The notes: generated from the sequence alone by a model not told the origin. 64,000 bases of DNA from JASLDZ01 sp038226305 (GCA_038226305.1 JBBRQN010000014.1:8540-72539), one strand, 5' to 3'. Positions 28,266 to 37,344 are shown, counted from the stretch's first letter. A program made the numbers and translations.

Positions 28266-28457
28266 GGCTGCGCTTTAGCGTCCGGGGCCTCGCAAGGCGA
28301 GAGCAGGCATCGCAACCCTGCGCGGATTGACGCACCATCGGCATTGCGACTGCCAAATCCTCATTTTGGGGAGCCGTGTCCTTCGTTGCAAAAGCGACAT
28401 GGTTAAGCTGAGCCGTAAGAGGCGCGCAGTCGCCTCGGGGAAGTTCGGAGCGCCGTC

Positions 28458-28586
28458 ATGCCGCTTTACACTGTCTGGAAGATGGGCCCGCTGTGGCGCT
28501 GGCGCATCGGCGACGATTGGACGGGCTGGGGCCTGACCAAGAAGTCCGTGAAGATCAAGGCTCAGCGGTCGCTGGGCCTGATCTGA
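28458..28586 (+). CDS. 42-residue Trp-rich small protein
   Basis: An ATG at 28458 with a GGAG site seven bases upstream opens 43 codons ending TGA at 28584-28586. The product starts MPLYTVWKMGPLWRWRIGDD and continues with WTGWGLTKKSVKIKAQRS, ending LGLI. It contains five tryptophans and a basic C-terminal half. No family was recognised. It lies alone between divergent yaaA and the convergent FAD dehydrogenase. The good ribosome site and the non-random composition support a real gene. Confidence 0.6.
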   Translation: MPLYTVWKMGPLWRWRIGDDWTGWGLTKKSVKIKAQRSLGLI

Positions 28587-28604
28587 ACCCTCGGCTCCCG
28601 CGGG

Positions 28605-30011
28605 TCAGAACAGCACCCGGGGGTTCATGATCCGCCCGGGGTCGAGCGCCGCCCGCACGGCGCGCATGGCCGCGACCGACGCCGGATCCTTGTAGCGCAG
28701 CGCCTCGGCCGACTTCATCGTGCCCAGGCCGTGCTCGGCCGAGATCGAGCCCCCCAGGCGGTCCACGATGTCGTGGACGATCCGCGCTCCTTCATCCCGC
28801 CGGGCATCGTGGGCGTCGTCCGAGCCGCCGATCGGGCGGGCTACGTCGTAGTGGATGTTGCCGTCGCCCACATGGCCGAAGGCGATCACGCGCACGCCCG
28901 GCTCGAGCCGCTCCACCGCCGCGGTGGCCTCGTGCAGGAAGCGCGGCACAAGGGCCACGGGCACGGAAACGTCGTGCTTCCAGGCCGCGCCCTCCCCCTT
29001 TTGAGCGGCGGACTGGCCTTCGCGCAGCGCCCAGAACGCCTTGGCCTGCGTTTCGTCCTGCGCCAGGGCGGCGTCGGCGATGACCCCGTCCTCCAGCGCT
29101 CCCTCCAGCAACCGCTCGAGCAGGGGAGAGGCCCCGTTCGCCTCGGCGCTGGTGAGCTCGATCAGCACCGTCCAGGGGAACCGCGCGTCCAGCGGCGCGC
29201 GGGCGTTGGGCAGCACCCGCACGGCCAAGGCGAGGCCGGCGCCCGAGATCAACTCGAATGCCTCCACCGCACCCCCCGCCGCCGCCTTGGCGCGTTCGAG
29301 GAGGGTCAGCGCATCCTCCACCCGCGCCAGACCGACGAAGGCCACCGCCCGGCTCGCGGGCCGGGGAAAAAGCTTGAAGGCGCCCGCGGTGATCACGCCC
29401 AGCGTGCCCTCGGCACCGATCAGCAGGCCGCGCAGGTCGTAGCCCGTATTGTCCTTCCGCAGGCGCTTGAGCCCATGCATCAGCGACCCATCGGGCAGCA
29501 CCGCCTCGACTCCCAACGCCAGCTCCCGAGTGGTTCCGTAGCGCAGCACGCCCGTGCCGCCCGCGTTGGTGGAAAGGAGGCCGCCCACCGTGCAGGTGCC
29601 CTCCGACGCGAGGCTCAGCGGGAACAGCCGCCCCGCCGCCTCGGCCGCTTCGCGCACGGCGTGCAGGGTCACCCCCGCCTCGGCCACGATCACATCGTCC
29701 TGAGCCGACACGTCGCGGATGCGGTTGAGGCGTTCGGTGGAGAGCAGCACCTCTCCGTCGGGGATCTGCCCGCCCACGAGGCCCGTGTCTCCGCCCTGGG
29801 GCGTGACGGCCGTTCCGGTCTCGGCGCAGATCGCGATCAAGGCCGCCACCCGCTCCGGTGTGTCGGGCAGAAGCAGGAGCGGGGTGTTCCCCACGAAGCG
29901 GCCGCGCCATTCCTTCAGCTTGGGTGCGATGCGCGCCTCGTCCTGCGACCAGCCGCCTTCGCCGGCGGCGGCCTTCAGCCGATCGATCACGTTTGCGGAA
30001 GGCGGGTTCAT
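28605..30011 (-). CDS. FAD-linked D-2-hydroxyacid dehydrogenase
   Basis: The ATG at 30011 gives 468 residues. The N-terminal PCMH-type FAD domain has PQGGDTGLVGGQ (~73-84), the loop LSTNAGGTGVLRYGTTREL (~140) and KDNTGYDLRGLLIGAEGTLGVIT (~180). The C-terminal FAD-linked oxidase domain contains the metal-site blocks FGHVGDGNIHYD and SAEHGLGTMK. The family includes D-2-hydroxyglutarate dehydrogenase, D-lactate dehydrogenase and glycolate oxidase GlcD; the D-2-hydroxyglutarate group fits best but is not decisive. A single-gene unit with no GlcE or GlcF partner nearby. Confidence 0.88.
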   Translation of the reverse strand: MNPPSANVIDRLKAAAGEGGWSQDEARIAPKLKEWRGRFVGNTPLLLLPDTPERVAALIAICAETGTAVTPQGGDTGLVGGQIPDGEVLLSTERLNRIRDVSAQDDVIVAEAGVTLHAVREAAEAAGRLFPLSLASEGTCTVGGLLSTNAGGTGVLRYGTTRELALGVEAVLPDGSLMHGLKRLRKDNTGYDLRGLLIGAEGTLGVITAGAFKLFPRPASRAVAFVGLARVEDALTLLERAKAAAGGAVEAFELISGAGLALAVRVLPNARAPLDARFPWTVLIELTSAEANGASPLLERLLEGALEDGVIADAALAQDETQAKAFWALREGQSAAQKGEGAAWKHDVSVPVALVPRFLHEATAAVERLEPGVRVIAFGHVGDGNIHYDVARPIGGSDDAHDARRDEGARIVHDIVDRLGGSISAEHGLGTMKSAEALRYKDPASVAAMRAVRAALDPGRIMNPRVLF

Positions 30012-30106
30012 GCTCGCAGCCTTATCAAAGCCGCAGCGGGGGCCAAAGCCGCAGCGAGGACGGGAGCGGCTTGACCCGACGCCTGCGCGACGGCCCACTC
30101 CCGCGC

Positions 30107-30472
30107 ATGAAAGCCGCAGACTTCACCGCCACGTGCCTGGCGCTGCCCGCCACCACCGTCGACATCAAATGGGGCGAGCACCAGGTGTTCAGCGTCGGCG
30201 GCAAGATGTTCGCCATGGGGGGCGGCCCGGACGAAGACGAGCGCTACACCTTCAAGGCCTCGGACATGGGCTTCGAGCTCCTGGTCGAAGAAGGCTTGGC
30301 GATTCCTGCGCCCTATATGCAGCGGGCGAAGTGGGTGCAGCTGACCCACATCGACGCCCTGCCAGACGACGAGCTGACCGCGCTCCTGAAGCAGGCCCAC
30401 GCGATCATCTCAGCCAAGCTGACGAAGAAGGCCCGGCGCGAACTGGGCCTGCCCGAGCCGGGGCAGCCGTGA
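30107..30472 (+). CDS. MmcQ/YjbR family protein
   Basis: A 121-residue cytosolic protein with the MmcQ/YjbR layout: an early TVDIKWGEHQVFSVGGKMFA (~17-36), the strand YTFKASDMGFELLVE and the late YMQRAKWVQL with TALLKQAHAIISAKL. The fold resembles CyaY and is often called DNA-binding, but no function is established. Its stop overlaps the GTG of the CCA-adding enzyme (GTGA). Confidence 0.88.
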   Translation: MKAADFTATCLALPATTVDIKWGEHQVFSVGGKMFAMGGGPDEDERYTFKASDMGFELLVEEGLAIPAPYMQRAKWVQLTHIDALPDDELTALLKQAHAIISAKLTKKARRELGLPEPGQP

Positions 30473-31731
30473 CCCTGCCCATCACAGAGGGGCGGCTCGA
30501 TCCCCTCCCCGACTGGCTGACCGCGCAGCCCGCCCGCGCGGTGATCGCGGCCCTGGAGGCGGCAGGCGGCCTAGGCTGCGCGCGCTTTGTGGGCGGCTGC
30601 GTGCGCGACACCCTTCTCGGCCGCGCCGATCAGGTGACCGACGTGGACATCGCCACCCCCCTCACCCCGCCGCAGGTGACCGCGGTGCTGGAGGCTGCGG
30701 GCCTGCGGGCCATCCCCACGGGCATCGAGCACGGCACGATCACCGCGCTCTCCGGCGGCCGCACCTATGAGGTCACCACCCTGCGCCGGGACGTGGAGAC
30801 CGACGGCCGCCGGGCCGTAGTGGCCTTCACCGACGACTGGGGGGAAGACGCCGCCCGCCGAGACTTCGGCCTCAACGCCCTCTACGCCGACCCCGATGGC
30901 ACGCTCCACGACCCCACGGGCGGGGGGCTGGACGACGTGGTCGCGCGCCGGATCGTCTTCGTCGGCGATCCCGAGACCCGCATCCGCGAGGACTACCTGC
31001 GGATCCTGCGGTTCTTCCGCTTCCTGTCGCGGGTGGGAAATGCGGCACAGGCCGACCCGGCGGGACTGGCGGCCTGCGCCAAGCTGAAGGACGGCATCGC
31101 AGGGCTGAGCGGAGAGCGGGTGCAGCAGGAGCTGTTCAAGCTTCTCGGAGCACCTAATCCGGTCCCGGCGGTGCGGCTGATGGCGGCGGCAGGCGTGCTT
31201 GGAGAAGTGATCCCGCAATTTCGGGAGACCGGCCTTTTCACGGAGCTTGTCGCGAGCGACGCCTTGGCGGACGAAATCTCCGATCCCTTGCTGCGCTTAG
31301 CTGGTCTGATCGGTCAGGCATCCGGTGCAGAAACAGCTAAGCAGCTCCGCATGTCCAACGAGGACCGGAACCGCTTGCTCGCCTGCACAAGCGGATTTGG
31401 GCGCTTCACCCAGGACATGGCCGACGCTGACGCGAGGCGCGCGATCCACCGGATGGGGCGTCCGGCCTATCGGGATCAGATACGGCTGTCGTGGGCTTAC
31501 CAGCCGCAAGACCCTTCCGATTGGAAGCGGCTGCTGGACCTTTCGGACTGGTCCCCCCCGCCCTTCCCCCTCTCCGGCGAAGACATCATGGCGCTGGGCG
31601 TGCCCGAAGGCCCTGGAGTGGGCGCGGTGCGCAAGGCGGTCGAGCAGTGGTGGATCGACGGCGACTTCCGGGCCACGCCTGAGCAGGCCCTGGCCTTCGC
31701 CCGGACCGTGGCGGCGAACCTGCCGTCCTGA
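30469..31731 (+). CDS. cca: CCA-adding tRNA nucleotidyltransferase / poly(A) polymerase family
   Basis: The GTG in a GTGA overlap gives 420 residues. The nucleotidyltransferase head has FVGGCVRDTLLGR (~39-51) and the metal-binding DVDIATPL (~57-64), then RRDFGLNALYAD and the nucleotide-recognition EDYLRILRFFRFLSR (~165-179). It adds or repairs the CCA end of tRNAs. Class II bacterial enzymes of the alphaproteobacterial type are about this length. The C-terminal half is less conserved. Confidence 0.92.
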   Translation: MTLPITEGRLDPLPDWLTAQPARAVIAALEAAGGLGCARFVGGCVRDTLLGRADQVTDVDIATPLTPPQVTAVLEAAGLRAIPTGIEHGTITALSGGRTYEVTTLRRDVETDGRRAVVAFTDDWGEDAARRDFGLNALYADPDGTLHDPTGGGLDDVVARRIVFVGDPETRIREDYLRILRFFRFLSRVGNAAQADPAGLAACAKLKDGIAGLSGERVQQELFKLLGAPNPVPAVRLMAAAGVLGEVIPQFRETGLFTELVASDALADEISDPLLRLAGLIGQASGAETAKQLRMSNEDRNRLLACTSGFGRFTQDMADADARRAIHRMGRPAYRDQIRLSWAYQPQDPSDWKRLLDLSDWSPPPFPLSGEDIMALGVPEGPGVGAVRKAVEQWWIDGDFRATPEQALAFARTVAANLPS

Positions 31732-31791
31732 TCGCCCGACGTTGCGGCCCGGACGCCTGTCCCCCAGTCGAGACGCGCTGCGGCGGGCGGG

Positions 31792-32205
31792 TCAGCGTCC
31801 TCCGGCACCGTTGCGCCAGAAGGCGGCAATCCAGTTGTGGGTGAAGGGGGCGAAGCCGAACCACATCACCGCCACAAGCCCCGCCACAGCCGCACAGGTG
31901 AGGAGGGCGCGGCGCCGGTCGTGATCGAGGATGTCGGCGCGCCCTCCGTCGATCGCGGCGTGGCAGTCGGGGCACAGGGCGTAGGCGCGGGTGACCCAGC
32001 GATAGGTGAAGGGCGCCCGAGGGCTGTCGGCGGCGGTGGCGGGCGGCGGCGCGGGGCCGGGCGCCGCGTCGGCCATCACAGCCTCCCTCACCCGCACCGG
32101 CTGGCGGGTGAAGCTGCGCAGGCGCTCGCGCTGGGTGAACAGGCGCAGGGCCTCGTGCGGCGTGGGCATCTCGCAGCGGGCGCAGGGCTGTTCGGGCGTG
32201 AGCAC
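31792..32205 (-). CDS. Small membrane protein with two CxxC motifs
   Basis: The frame extends beyond the start of the divergent hydrolase gene, but the codons before 32205 look like shadow, so the GTG at 32203-32205 is chosen, giving 137 residues. A CARC motif near the N-terminus and CPDC near 87 may form a zinc ribbon. One membrane segment lies at ~107-125 (LLTCAAVAGLVAVMWFGF). The middle is Ala/Pro-rich. No family was recognised and the start is uncertain. Confidence 0.55.
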   Translation of the reverse strand: MLTPEQPCARCEMPTPHEALRLFTQRERLRSFTRQPVRVREAVMADAAPGPAPPPATAADSPRAPFTYRWVTRAYALCPDCHAAIDGGRADILDHDRRRALLTCAAVAGLVAVMWFGFAPFTHNWIAAFWRNGAGGR

Positions 32206-32314
32206 GGAGCTGAGGATACGCCTGCGCCGCCCCCTTTCCAGTGGCGAGTGGCCGCGGGGGCGGCGAGGGTTGTAGAGGTCGTGGTCCTCCCGCCCACCGT
32301 CACGCGAAGCCCTC

Positions 32315-33010
32315 ATGACCCAGACCCTGACGCTCGCGTCCAAGATCGACGGCTTCGGCTTCACGGCCCTCCATGCGCAGGCCGTGGGGGCGCGCCGGGG
32401 CGGGGTGGTGATCCTGCAGGAGATCTTCGGTCTCGATCGCTTCGTGCAGGCCGATGTGGAGCGCTGGTCCAAGCTCGGGTTCGAGGTTCTGGCCCCCTCG
32501 CTCTTTGATCGGCAGGCGCCGGGGTTCGTCGCCGAGCACACGCCCGAGGGCGTGGCCGAGGGATTTCGCCATGCCCAGGGCAACGGGCTGGAGAACCCGG
32601 TGAACGACGTGGAGACCTGCGTCGACTTCCTCGCCCCCCGCGGGCCCGTGTTCGTGGTGGGCTACTGCTACGGCGGCGGGATCGCCTGGCTGGCCGCGCA
32701 CCGCATCGAGACGCTGGCGGCCGTGTCGGGATATTACGGCGGCATGATCGCCGGCCACGCCGGGCAAGCCCCGCGCTGCCCCACGCTCCTGCACTTCGGC
32801 GAAGTGGATGGTCACATCGGGCTGGATCGCGTGGAGCTGATCCGCCAGGCGCGGCCAGAAGTGGCGGTGCACGTCTACGAGGGGGCCGGTCACGGCTTCA
32901 ACAACCTGGGCGGTGCGGCCTATGACGCGGACGCGGCGCACATGGCGCTGGAACGCACGCTGGCCCTGTTCGCAGCCAACGGCGGGGGGGATAGGCTCAC
33001 CGCAGGATGA
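32315..33010 (+). CDS. Dienelactone hydrolase family protein
   Basis: A 231-residue alpha/beta hydrolase of the DLH type: nucleophilic C118 in VVGYCYGGG, acid D165 in HFGEVDGHIG, and H193 in EGAGHGFNN. An early glutamate partner sits in VILQEIFGL (~32-40). It is cytosolic with an unknown ester or lactone substrate. The 3' end overlaps the convergent membrane-protein gene by 14 bases. Confidence 0.92.
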   Translation: MTQTLTLASKIDGFGFTALHAQAVGARRGGVVILQEIFGLDRFVQADVERWSKLGFEVLAPSLFDRQAPGFVAEHTPEGVAEGFRHAQGNGLENPVNDVETCVDFLAPRGPVFVVGYCYGGGIAWLAAHRIETLAAVSGYYGGMIAGHAGQAPRCPTLLHFGEVDGHIGLDRVELIRQARPEVAVHVYEGAGHGFNNLGGAAYDADAAHMALERTLALFAANGGGDRLTAG

Positions 33011-33491
33011 TGCCGCGGATCTTGGGCTCGCGCTCCAGCCAGGTGGTGAGGATCGCCTGCGCCAGCAGGATGCCGAGGCCCGAGCCCAGGGCGGAGAACG
33101 CGCCTGCGGGCCAGCGGCCCCCGTGCGCGGCCCTCGCGATCTCGGCGAACAGGAACGCCCCGCCCACGCTCAGCACCCCCAGGCCGGTGACGACGGACAG
33201 CACCGACTGCCCGAACCCCGAGACGAACGACAGCCACACGTATCGCTTCAGTCGCCTGCGCACCGGGGCGATCACCAGGGGCACCCACAGGCTCAGCATC
33301 CCGAACACCGCGGGGAAGACCAGGATCACCGAGCGCTTCAGGTCCAGGGAGCCCTCCAGCGACGACCACGCCCGCAGGGCGGCGGCTCCATACAGCAGCG
33401 CCACGAAAAGGCAGGCCGAACCCTGCATCCGCCGGAAGTTGCGCCATGCCAGGGTGTAGTTGGGGTCTGAACCCGGCCGCAGGAAAGACAT
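32997..33491 (-). CDS. Four-helix hypothetical membrane protein
   Basis: This 164-residue protein has four hydrophobic segments (about 23-40, 53-76, 83-112, 130-150) separated by basic loops (APVRRRLKRY). The N-terminus reads MSFLRPGSDPNYTLAWRNF. No family or active-site motif was recognised. It is divergent from the serine hydrolase gene and convergent with the dienelactone hydrolase. Confidence 0.72.
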   Translation of the reverse strand: MSFLRPGSDPNYTLAWRNFRRMQGSACLFVALLYGAAALRAWSSLEGSLDLKRSVILVFPAVFGMLSLWVPLVIAPVRRRLKRYVWLSFVSGFGQSVLSVVTGLGVLSVGGAFLFAEIARAAHGGRWPAGAFSALGSGLGILLAQAILTTWLEREPKIRGIILR

Positions 33492-33601
33492 CGATCAGGG
33501 CCTCGTTCCGTGTTCCAGCCCCCGCTCCCGAAGGTAGGGCTCCCACGCGGCCAAGGGAACCGCCCTTGCGGAAAGCGGCGCGGCGGGTGTCTGATGCGAC
33601 C

Positions 33602-34798
33602 ATGTCGATCCGCACTGCCCTGGCCCCCGTTCTCGCCCTCGCCCTGGTGGCCCTCGCGGGCACAGCCACAGCCACCACCCCGGCACCCCCCGGCGTGAAG
33701 CCCGACTCCATCGACCTCCTGCGCTGGACGGAGCCACAGCGGGAGTTCGGTTTCCGCCACATGGAGAGCGTGTTTCCCACCCATTCCGTACGTCGCGGCT
33801 GGCGGGCGCATCCCCTGCCCAAGGGCGACACCGTGGCCCTGCCGGCCGCCGACGCCCTCTTCGCCAAGGAGGACGCGGCGGCGGTGCTGGTGGTGCAGGA
33901 CGGGCGCATACGCTTCGAGCGCTACGGCCGTGGCTATGGCCCGGACCAGCGGTGGACCTCGTTCTCGGTGGCGAAGTCGTTCACCTCCACTCTGCTGGGC
34001 GCCGCGATCCTGGATCGGAAGATCAAGTCGATCGACGATCAGGTCGTGACCTACCTGCCTGAGCTGAAGGGCTCGGCCTACGACGGGGTGACGGTGCGTC
34101 AGCTCCTCACCATGACCTCGGGCGTGAAGTGGAACGAAGACTATGCCGACCCCAAGTCGGACGTGGCGCTCATCGGCCAGCAGCCCGTGGTGGCGGGCAA
34201 GGACGCCACCATCGAATACATGAAGAAGCTGCCCCGCGAGGCGGCCCCAGGCTCCAAGTGGGTCTACAAGACGGGTGAGACCAACCTCGTGGGCGTGCTC
34301 GTCAGCCGGGTCACGCACAAGACCCTGGCCGAGTATCTCCAGAACAAGATCTGGATCCCCTACGGCATGGAGCAGGAGGCGATCTGGCTCGCCGATGCCA
34401 ACGGGCAGGAGCCGGGGGGCTTCGGCCTTTCGGTCGCGGCCCACGACTACGCCCGCATGGGCCTGTTCGTTCTGGGCGGCGGACGAGGCGTGGTGCCCAC
34501 CTGGTGGTACGGCATGGCAGGTTCGAAACAGGCCGACATCGGCCTGCCGGGCTTCGGCTACGGCTTCCAGTGGTGGACCCGCGACGACGGGGCGTTCGAC
34601 GCCCGGGGCATCTTCGGCCAGATGATCCACATCGACCCCAGGCGGAAGCTGATCGTCGTGATCAACAGCGACTGGGACAAGGCCACGGGCAAGGAACACT
34701 CGGTGGCCCGCGAGGCCTTCCTCAAGGCGGTGAACGCCGCCGTGGACGCGGCCCCCCAAAAACAACCAGAAGAACCTCAACCGGTCATAGGGAAATAG
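33602..34798 (+). CDS. Exported serine hydrolase, beta-lactamase/class C (DD-peptidase) family
   Basis: The ATG at 33602 starts a signal peptide (MSIRTALAPVLALALVALAG). The active-site SxxK is SVAK at 122-125, and a YKTGETN block at ~222 stands in for the YxN motif. The protein is 398 residues, the usual length for the family, which contains esterases, peptidases and beta-lactamases; this context gives no substrate. The next gene starts 5 bases after its stop. Confidence 0.9.
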   Translation: MSIRTALAPVLALALVALAGTATATTPAPPGVKPDSIDLLRWTEPQREFGFRHMESVFPTHSVRRGWRAHPLPKGDTVALPAADALFAKEDAAAVLVVQDGRIRFERYGRGYGPDQRWTSFSVAKSFTSTLLGAAILDRKIKSIDDQVVTYLPELKGSAYDGVTVRQLLTMTSGVKWNEDYADPKSDVALIGQQPVVAGKDATIEYMKKLPREAAPGSKWVYKTGETNLVGVLVSRVTHKTLAEYLQNKIWIPYGMEQEAIWLADANGQEPGGFGLSVAAHDYARMGLFVLGGGRGVVPTWWYGMAGSKQADIGLPGFGYGFQWWTRDDGAFDARGIFGQMIHIDPRRKLIVVINSDWDKATGKEHSVAREAFLKAVNAAVDAAPQKQPEEPQPVIGK

Positions 34799-34803
34799 CC
34801 TGC

Positions 34804-35319
34804 ATGGATAAGCGGATCATCGTCGGCGCCGCGGCGTCTTTCACACTCCTCGCGGGCGGGTTCGCCCTCGCCCAGGCCCCCGCTGCGGCCCCGGCCGCGG
34901 CCAAGCCTTCGCCGGAATACTCCACGGCGGCGGCGACGGTGGAGGTGTCAAAGCCTCTCGCCGAGACCATGAAAAAGGTCGGCGGCTATTGCGACATCGG
35001 TGCCTGGCTGAAGACCACCTGCGTGCAGACCGGCCCCGCCGAGCAAATGGGTGCGGTGCGCCTGATCGCCGGACGCGTGGTCGAGATGATGGTCGCCAAG
35101 ACCGCCACCTCCTACACCTACGCCCAGCCTCTGGTGCCCAACTCGTACCACGGCACGGTGGAGTTCCAGCCGAACGGGGCCGGCACCAAGATCGTCTACA
35201 CCCTGTTCTTCGACCTCGCCGTGAACGCCGACCAGGCCGCCAAGGACAAGGACCTCGCCACCCGCAAGGCCACCGTGAAGCGCTTCGTGGACGCCATGAA
35301 GGTTGCTGCTGAGGGGTGA
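34804..35319 (+). CDS. Exported SRPBCC-fold protein
   Basis: A 171-residue protein with a signal peptide (MDKRIIVGAAASFTLLAGG, ending near ALA) and then an Ala/Pro linker. The rest resembles a polyketide-cyclase-like START domain: VEVSKPLAETMKKVGGYCDIGAW, then FQPNGAGTKIVYTLFFDL. It is probably co-transcribed with the serine hydrolase. A second exported SRPBCC protein lies at 1749, but the two are not close in sequence. Confidence 0.75.
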   Translation: MDKRIIVGAAASFTLLAGGFALAQAPAAAPAAAKPSPEYSTAAATVEVSKPLAETMKKVGGYCDIGAWLKTTCVQTGPAEQMGAVRLIAGRVVEMMVAKTATSYTYAQPLVPNSYHGTVEFQPNGAGTKIVYTLFFDLAVNADQAAKDKDLATRKATVKRFVDAMKVAAEG

Positions 35320-35330
35320 TCTCCTCCTAG

Positions 35331-35466
35331 ACCTCCCCCGCGGCGCGGGGGAGGGGGACCATCGAAGATGGTGGGGGGGGGGCGAGCCCCAGACTCAGGC
35401 GTGCTGGAGGAAGTTCGCACCCTCCGACCGCTACGCGGCCACCTCCCCCGCTGCGCAGGGGAGACC
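35331..35466. repeat. Palindromic C/G-rich intergenic repeat element
   Basis: Three hairpins occur in 136 bases: CCTCCCCCGC with GCGGGGGAGG (35332-35354), ACCATC with GATGGT (35358-35372) and CTCCCC with GGGGAG near the right end (35444-35464). Between them lie a G-run and a GACCGCTACGCGGCCACC segment. Elements of this type (CCTCCCCCGC...GCGGGGGAGG) are scattered between genes in Caulobacterales. It separates the convergent SRPBCC and apt genes and may also terminate them. Confidence 0.7.
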
Positions 35467-35471
35467 TTTCA

Positions 35472-36020
35472 TCAGTGCCCGCTGAACTCCACGAGGGCGG
35501 TCACCGGCACGCCCAGGTCGCGGATGCGCTGGGCGCCGCCGAGGTCGGGCAGGTCGATCACGAACACCGCCGCCACCACCTCGGCCCCGCCACGGCGGAG
35601 GAGCTCGATCCCCGCGGCGGCGGTGCCGCCGGTGGCAATCAGGTCGTCGACCAGCACCACCTTCTCGCCGGGGGTCACGGCATCCTCATGCATGTGCAGT
35701 TCATCGACGCCGTATTCGAGTTCGTAGCTGGCGAAGATCGTGCGGAAGGGCAGCTTGCCCTTCTTGCGCAGGGGCACGAACCCACAGGACACCTGATGCG
35801 CCATCGCCCCGCCCAGGATGAAGCCCCGCGCCTCGATCCCGGCCACCTTGTCCACCTTCGAGCCCGCGAAGGGCGCCACGAGCTGATCCACCGCCTGCCG
35901 GAAGGCGCGAGCGTCGCCCATCAGGGTGGTGACGTCTCGGAACAGGATGCCGGGCTTGGGATGGTCCGGGATCGTGCGGATGGAGGCGCGCAGGTCGATC
36001 AGGTGGCTTGGGGCGTTCAC
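35472..36020 (-). CDS. apt: Adenine phosphoribosyltransferase
   Basis: The GTG at 36018-36020 lies in a GTGA overlap with the upstream gene, giving 182 residues. The PRPP-binding motif is VVLVDDLIATGGTAAAG (~125-141), with KPGILFRDVTTLM near 24 and KKGKLPF at ~90. It salvages adenine released by MTA phosphorylase, encoded two genes upstream in the same unit. Confidence 0.95.
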   Translation of the reverse strand: MNAPSHLIDLRASIRTIPDHPKPGILFRDVTTLMGDARAFRQAVDQLVAPFAGSKVDKVAGIEARGFILGGAMAHQVSCGFVPLRKKGKLPFRTIFASYELEYGVDELHMHEDAVTPGEKVVLVDDLIATGGTAAAGIELLRRGGAEVVAAVFVIDLPDLGGAQRIRDLGVPVTALVEFSGH

Positions 36021-36478
36021 CAGTAGTCCTTCATGATCTCGTCGGCCCAGGCCGGTTGCGTGACGACGCCGCGCAGCTCGAAGCCCCGCATCACCGGCTT
36101 TATGTCGAGGACCGGCGTGCCGTCGATGGCGTCCAGGCCGCGCACGGTCAAGGTCCGCCCCTCGACGGCCAGCACCTCCACCGTGGTGACGCCCAGCCGG
36201 TTCGGCCGGGGGCTGCCGCGCTGGGCGAAGATGCCGACCTTGGGCCAATCGGCGTTGTCGCGCGGGTGCCGGGCCGAGGTGTTCACCTTGGCCGGATCGA
36301 GGCGGTCGAACACAAACACGATCACCGCGTGGGAGAAGCCGTCCAGCCCTTGCAGAGCCTCTGGCGGCATGTGGTCAGCCAGGATGATCTGCGCCTCCAC
36401 CGCACCCCAGGCGTCGTCTTCGTTCTCGATCCGCCCGCCCCGCACCGTAGCCACAGGCGTGAGGGTGAAGTCTGTCAC
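36017..36478 (-). CDS. TrmO/TsaA-type tRNA methyltransferase domain protein
   Basis: The GTG at 36476-36478 lies in a GTGA overlap with mtnP, giving 153 residues. The UPF0066/TsaA core is visible: EAQIILADHMPPEALQGLDGFSHAVIVFVFD, then HPRDNADWPKVGIFAQRGSPRPNRLG and a late YW end. The family methylates t6A37 of certain tRNAs using SAM. The position between mtnP and apt links it to methylthioadenosine or SAM metabolism. TrmO identity is likely but untested. Confidence 0.85.
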   Translation of the reverse strand: MTDFTLTPVATVRGGRIENEDDAWGAVEAQIILADHMPPEALQGLDGFSHAVIVFVFDRLDPAKVNTSARHPRDNADWPKVGIFAQRGSPRPNRLGVTTVEVLAVEGRTLTVRGLDAIDGTPVLDIKPVMRGFELRGVVTQPAWADEIMKDYW

Positions 36479-37344
36479 GCCGCGCTCACCCTTTTCAGGA
36501 TCGCCTCCAGCTTGAAGGCGAGGCCCGGGTCGCGGTGTGCGGGGGCGGTGATGAGGGCGGCGTCGAGCACCGTATCGATGGGCGACGGCGTGCGGGGCGT
36601 TAGGCTGAGGGTGCGGCACAGGCCGGCCACGGTGGCCTTGGCTTTGGCGGCGTTGGCATGCATCACGGCGACGATCTGCGACACCTCCACGGCGTCGTGG
36701 CCGGCGCGCCAGCAGTCGTAGTCGGTGATCATGGCGACGCTGGCGTAGGGCAGCTCGGCCTCGCGGGCGAGCTTAGCCTCGGGCATGTTGGTCATGCCGA
36801 TCACGTCGCAGCCCCAGGCGCGGTAAAGCTCGCTCTCGGCGCGGGTGGAGAACTGCGGGCCCTCCATCGCCAGATAGGTGCCGCCCTCGCTGACGGTGGC
36901 GCCCGCCGCCCGTGCGGCCGCCGCGGCCAGGGCCGAGAGGCGCGGGCAGACGGGTTCGGCCATCGACACGTGGGCCACGATGCCGTCGCCGAAGAACGAC
37001 TTCTGGCGGGCGAAGGTGCGGTCGATGAACTGGTCCACCACCACGAAGTCGCCGGGGGCGTAGCGCTCCTGCAGGGAGCCCACGGCGGAGAGGCTGACGA
37101 TGTCGGTGACGCCGCAGCGCTTCAGGGCATCGATGTTGGCGCGATAGTCGAGGTGGCTGGGGGACAGGCGGTGGCCCCGGCCGTGACGCGGCAGGAACCG
37201 CACCTCCACCCCGTTCAGCACCCCGTGCAGCACCTCGTCGGAAGGCTGGCCGAGGGGCGACTGCACCCGCACCCAACGCTGCTCGGTCAGCCCCTCGATC
37301 TCATAGAGACCGCTGCCGCCGATCACGCCCAGAACCCAGTTCAC
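36475..37344 (-). CDS. mtnP: S-methyl-5'-thioadenosine phosphorylase
   Basis: A 289-residue protein from a GTG in a GTGA overlap with the esterase stop. Phosphate and nucleoside motifs are GVIGGSGLYEIEGL (~6-19), LPRHGRGHRLSPSHLDYR (~52-69) and YLAMEGPQFSTRAESELYR (~175). It cleaves methylthioadenosine into adenine and methylthioribose-1-phosphate; apt downstream salvages the adenine. Confidence 0.95.
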   Translation of the reverse strand: MNWVLGVIGGSGLYEIEGLTEQRWVRVQSPLGQPSDEVLHGVLNGVEVRFLPRHGRGHRLSPSHLDYRANIDALKRCGVTDIVSLSAVGSLQERYAPGDFVVVDQFIDRTFARQKSFFGDGIVAHVSMAEPVCPRLSALAAAAARAAGATVSEGGTYLAMEGPQFSTRAESELYRAWGCDVIGMTNMPEAKLAREAELPYASVAMITDYDCWRAGHDAVEVSQIVAVMHANAAKAKATVAGLCRTLSLTPRTPSPIDTVLDAALITAPAHRDPGLAFKLEAILKRVSAA

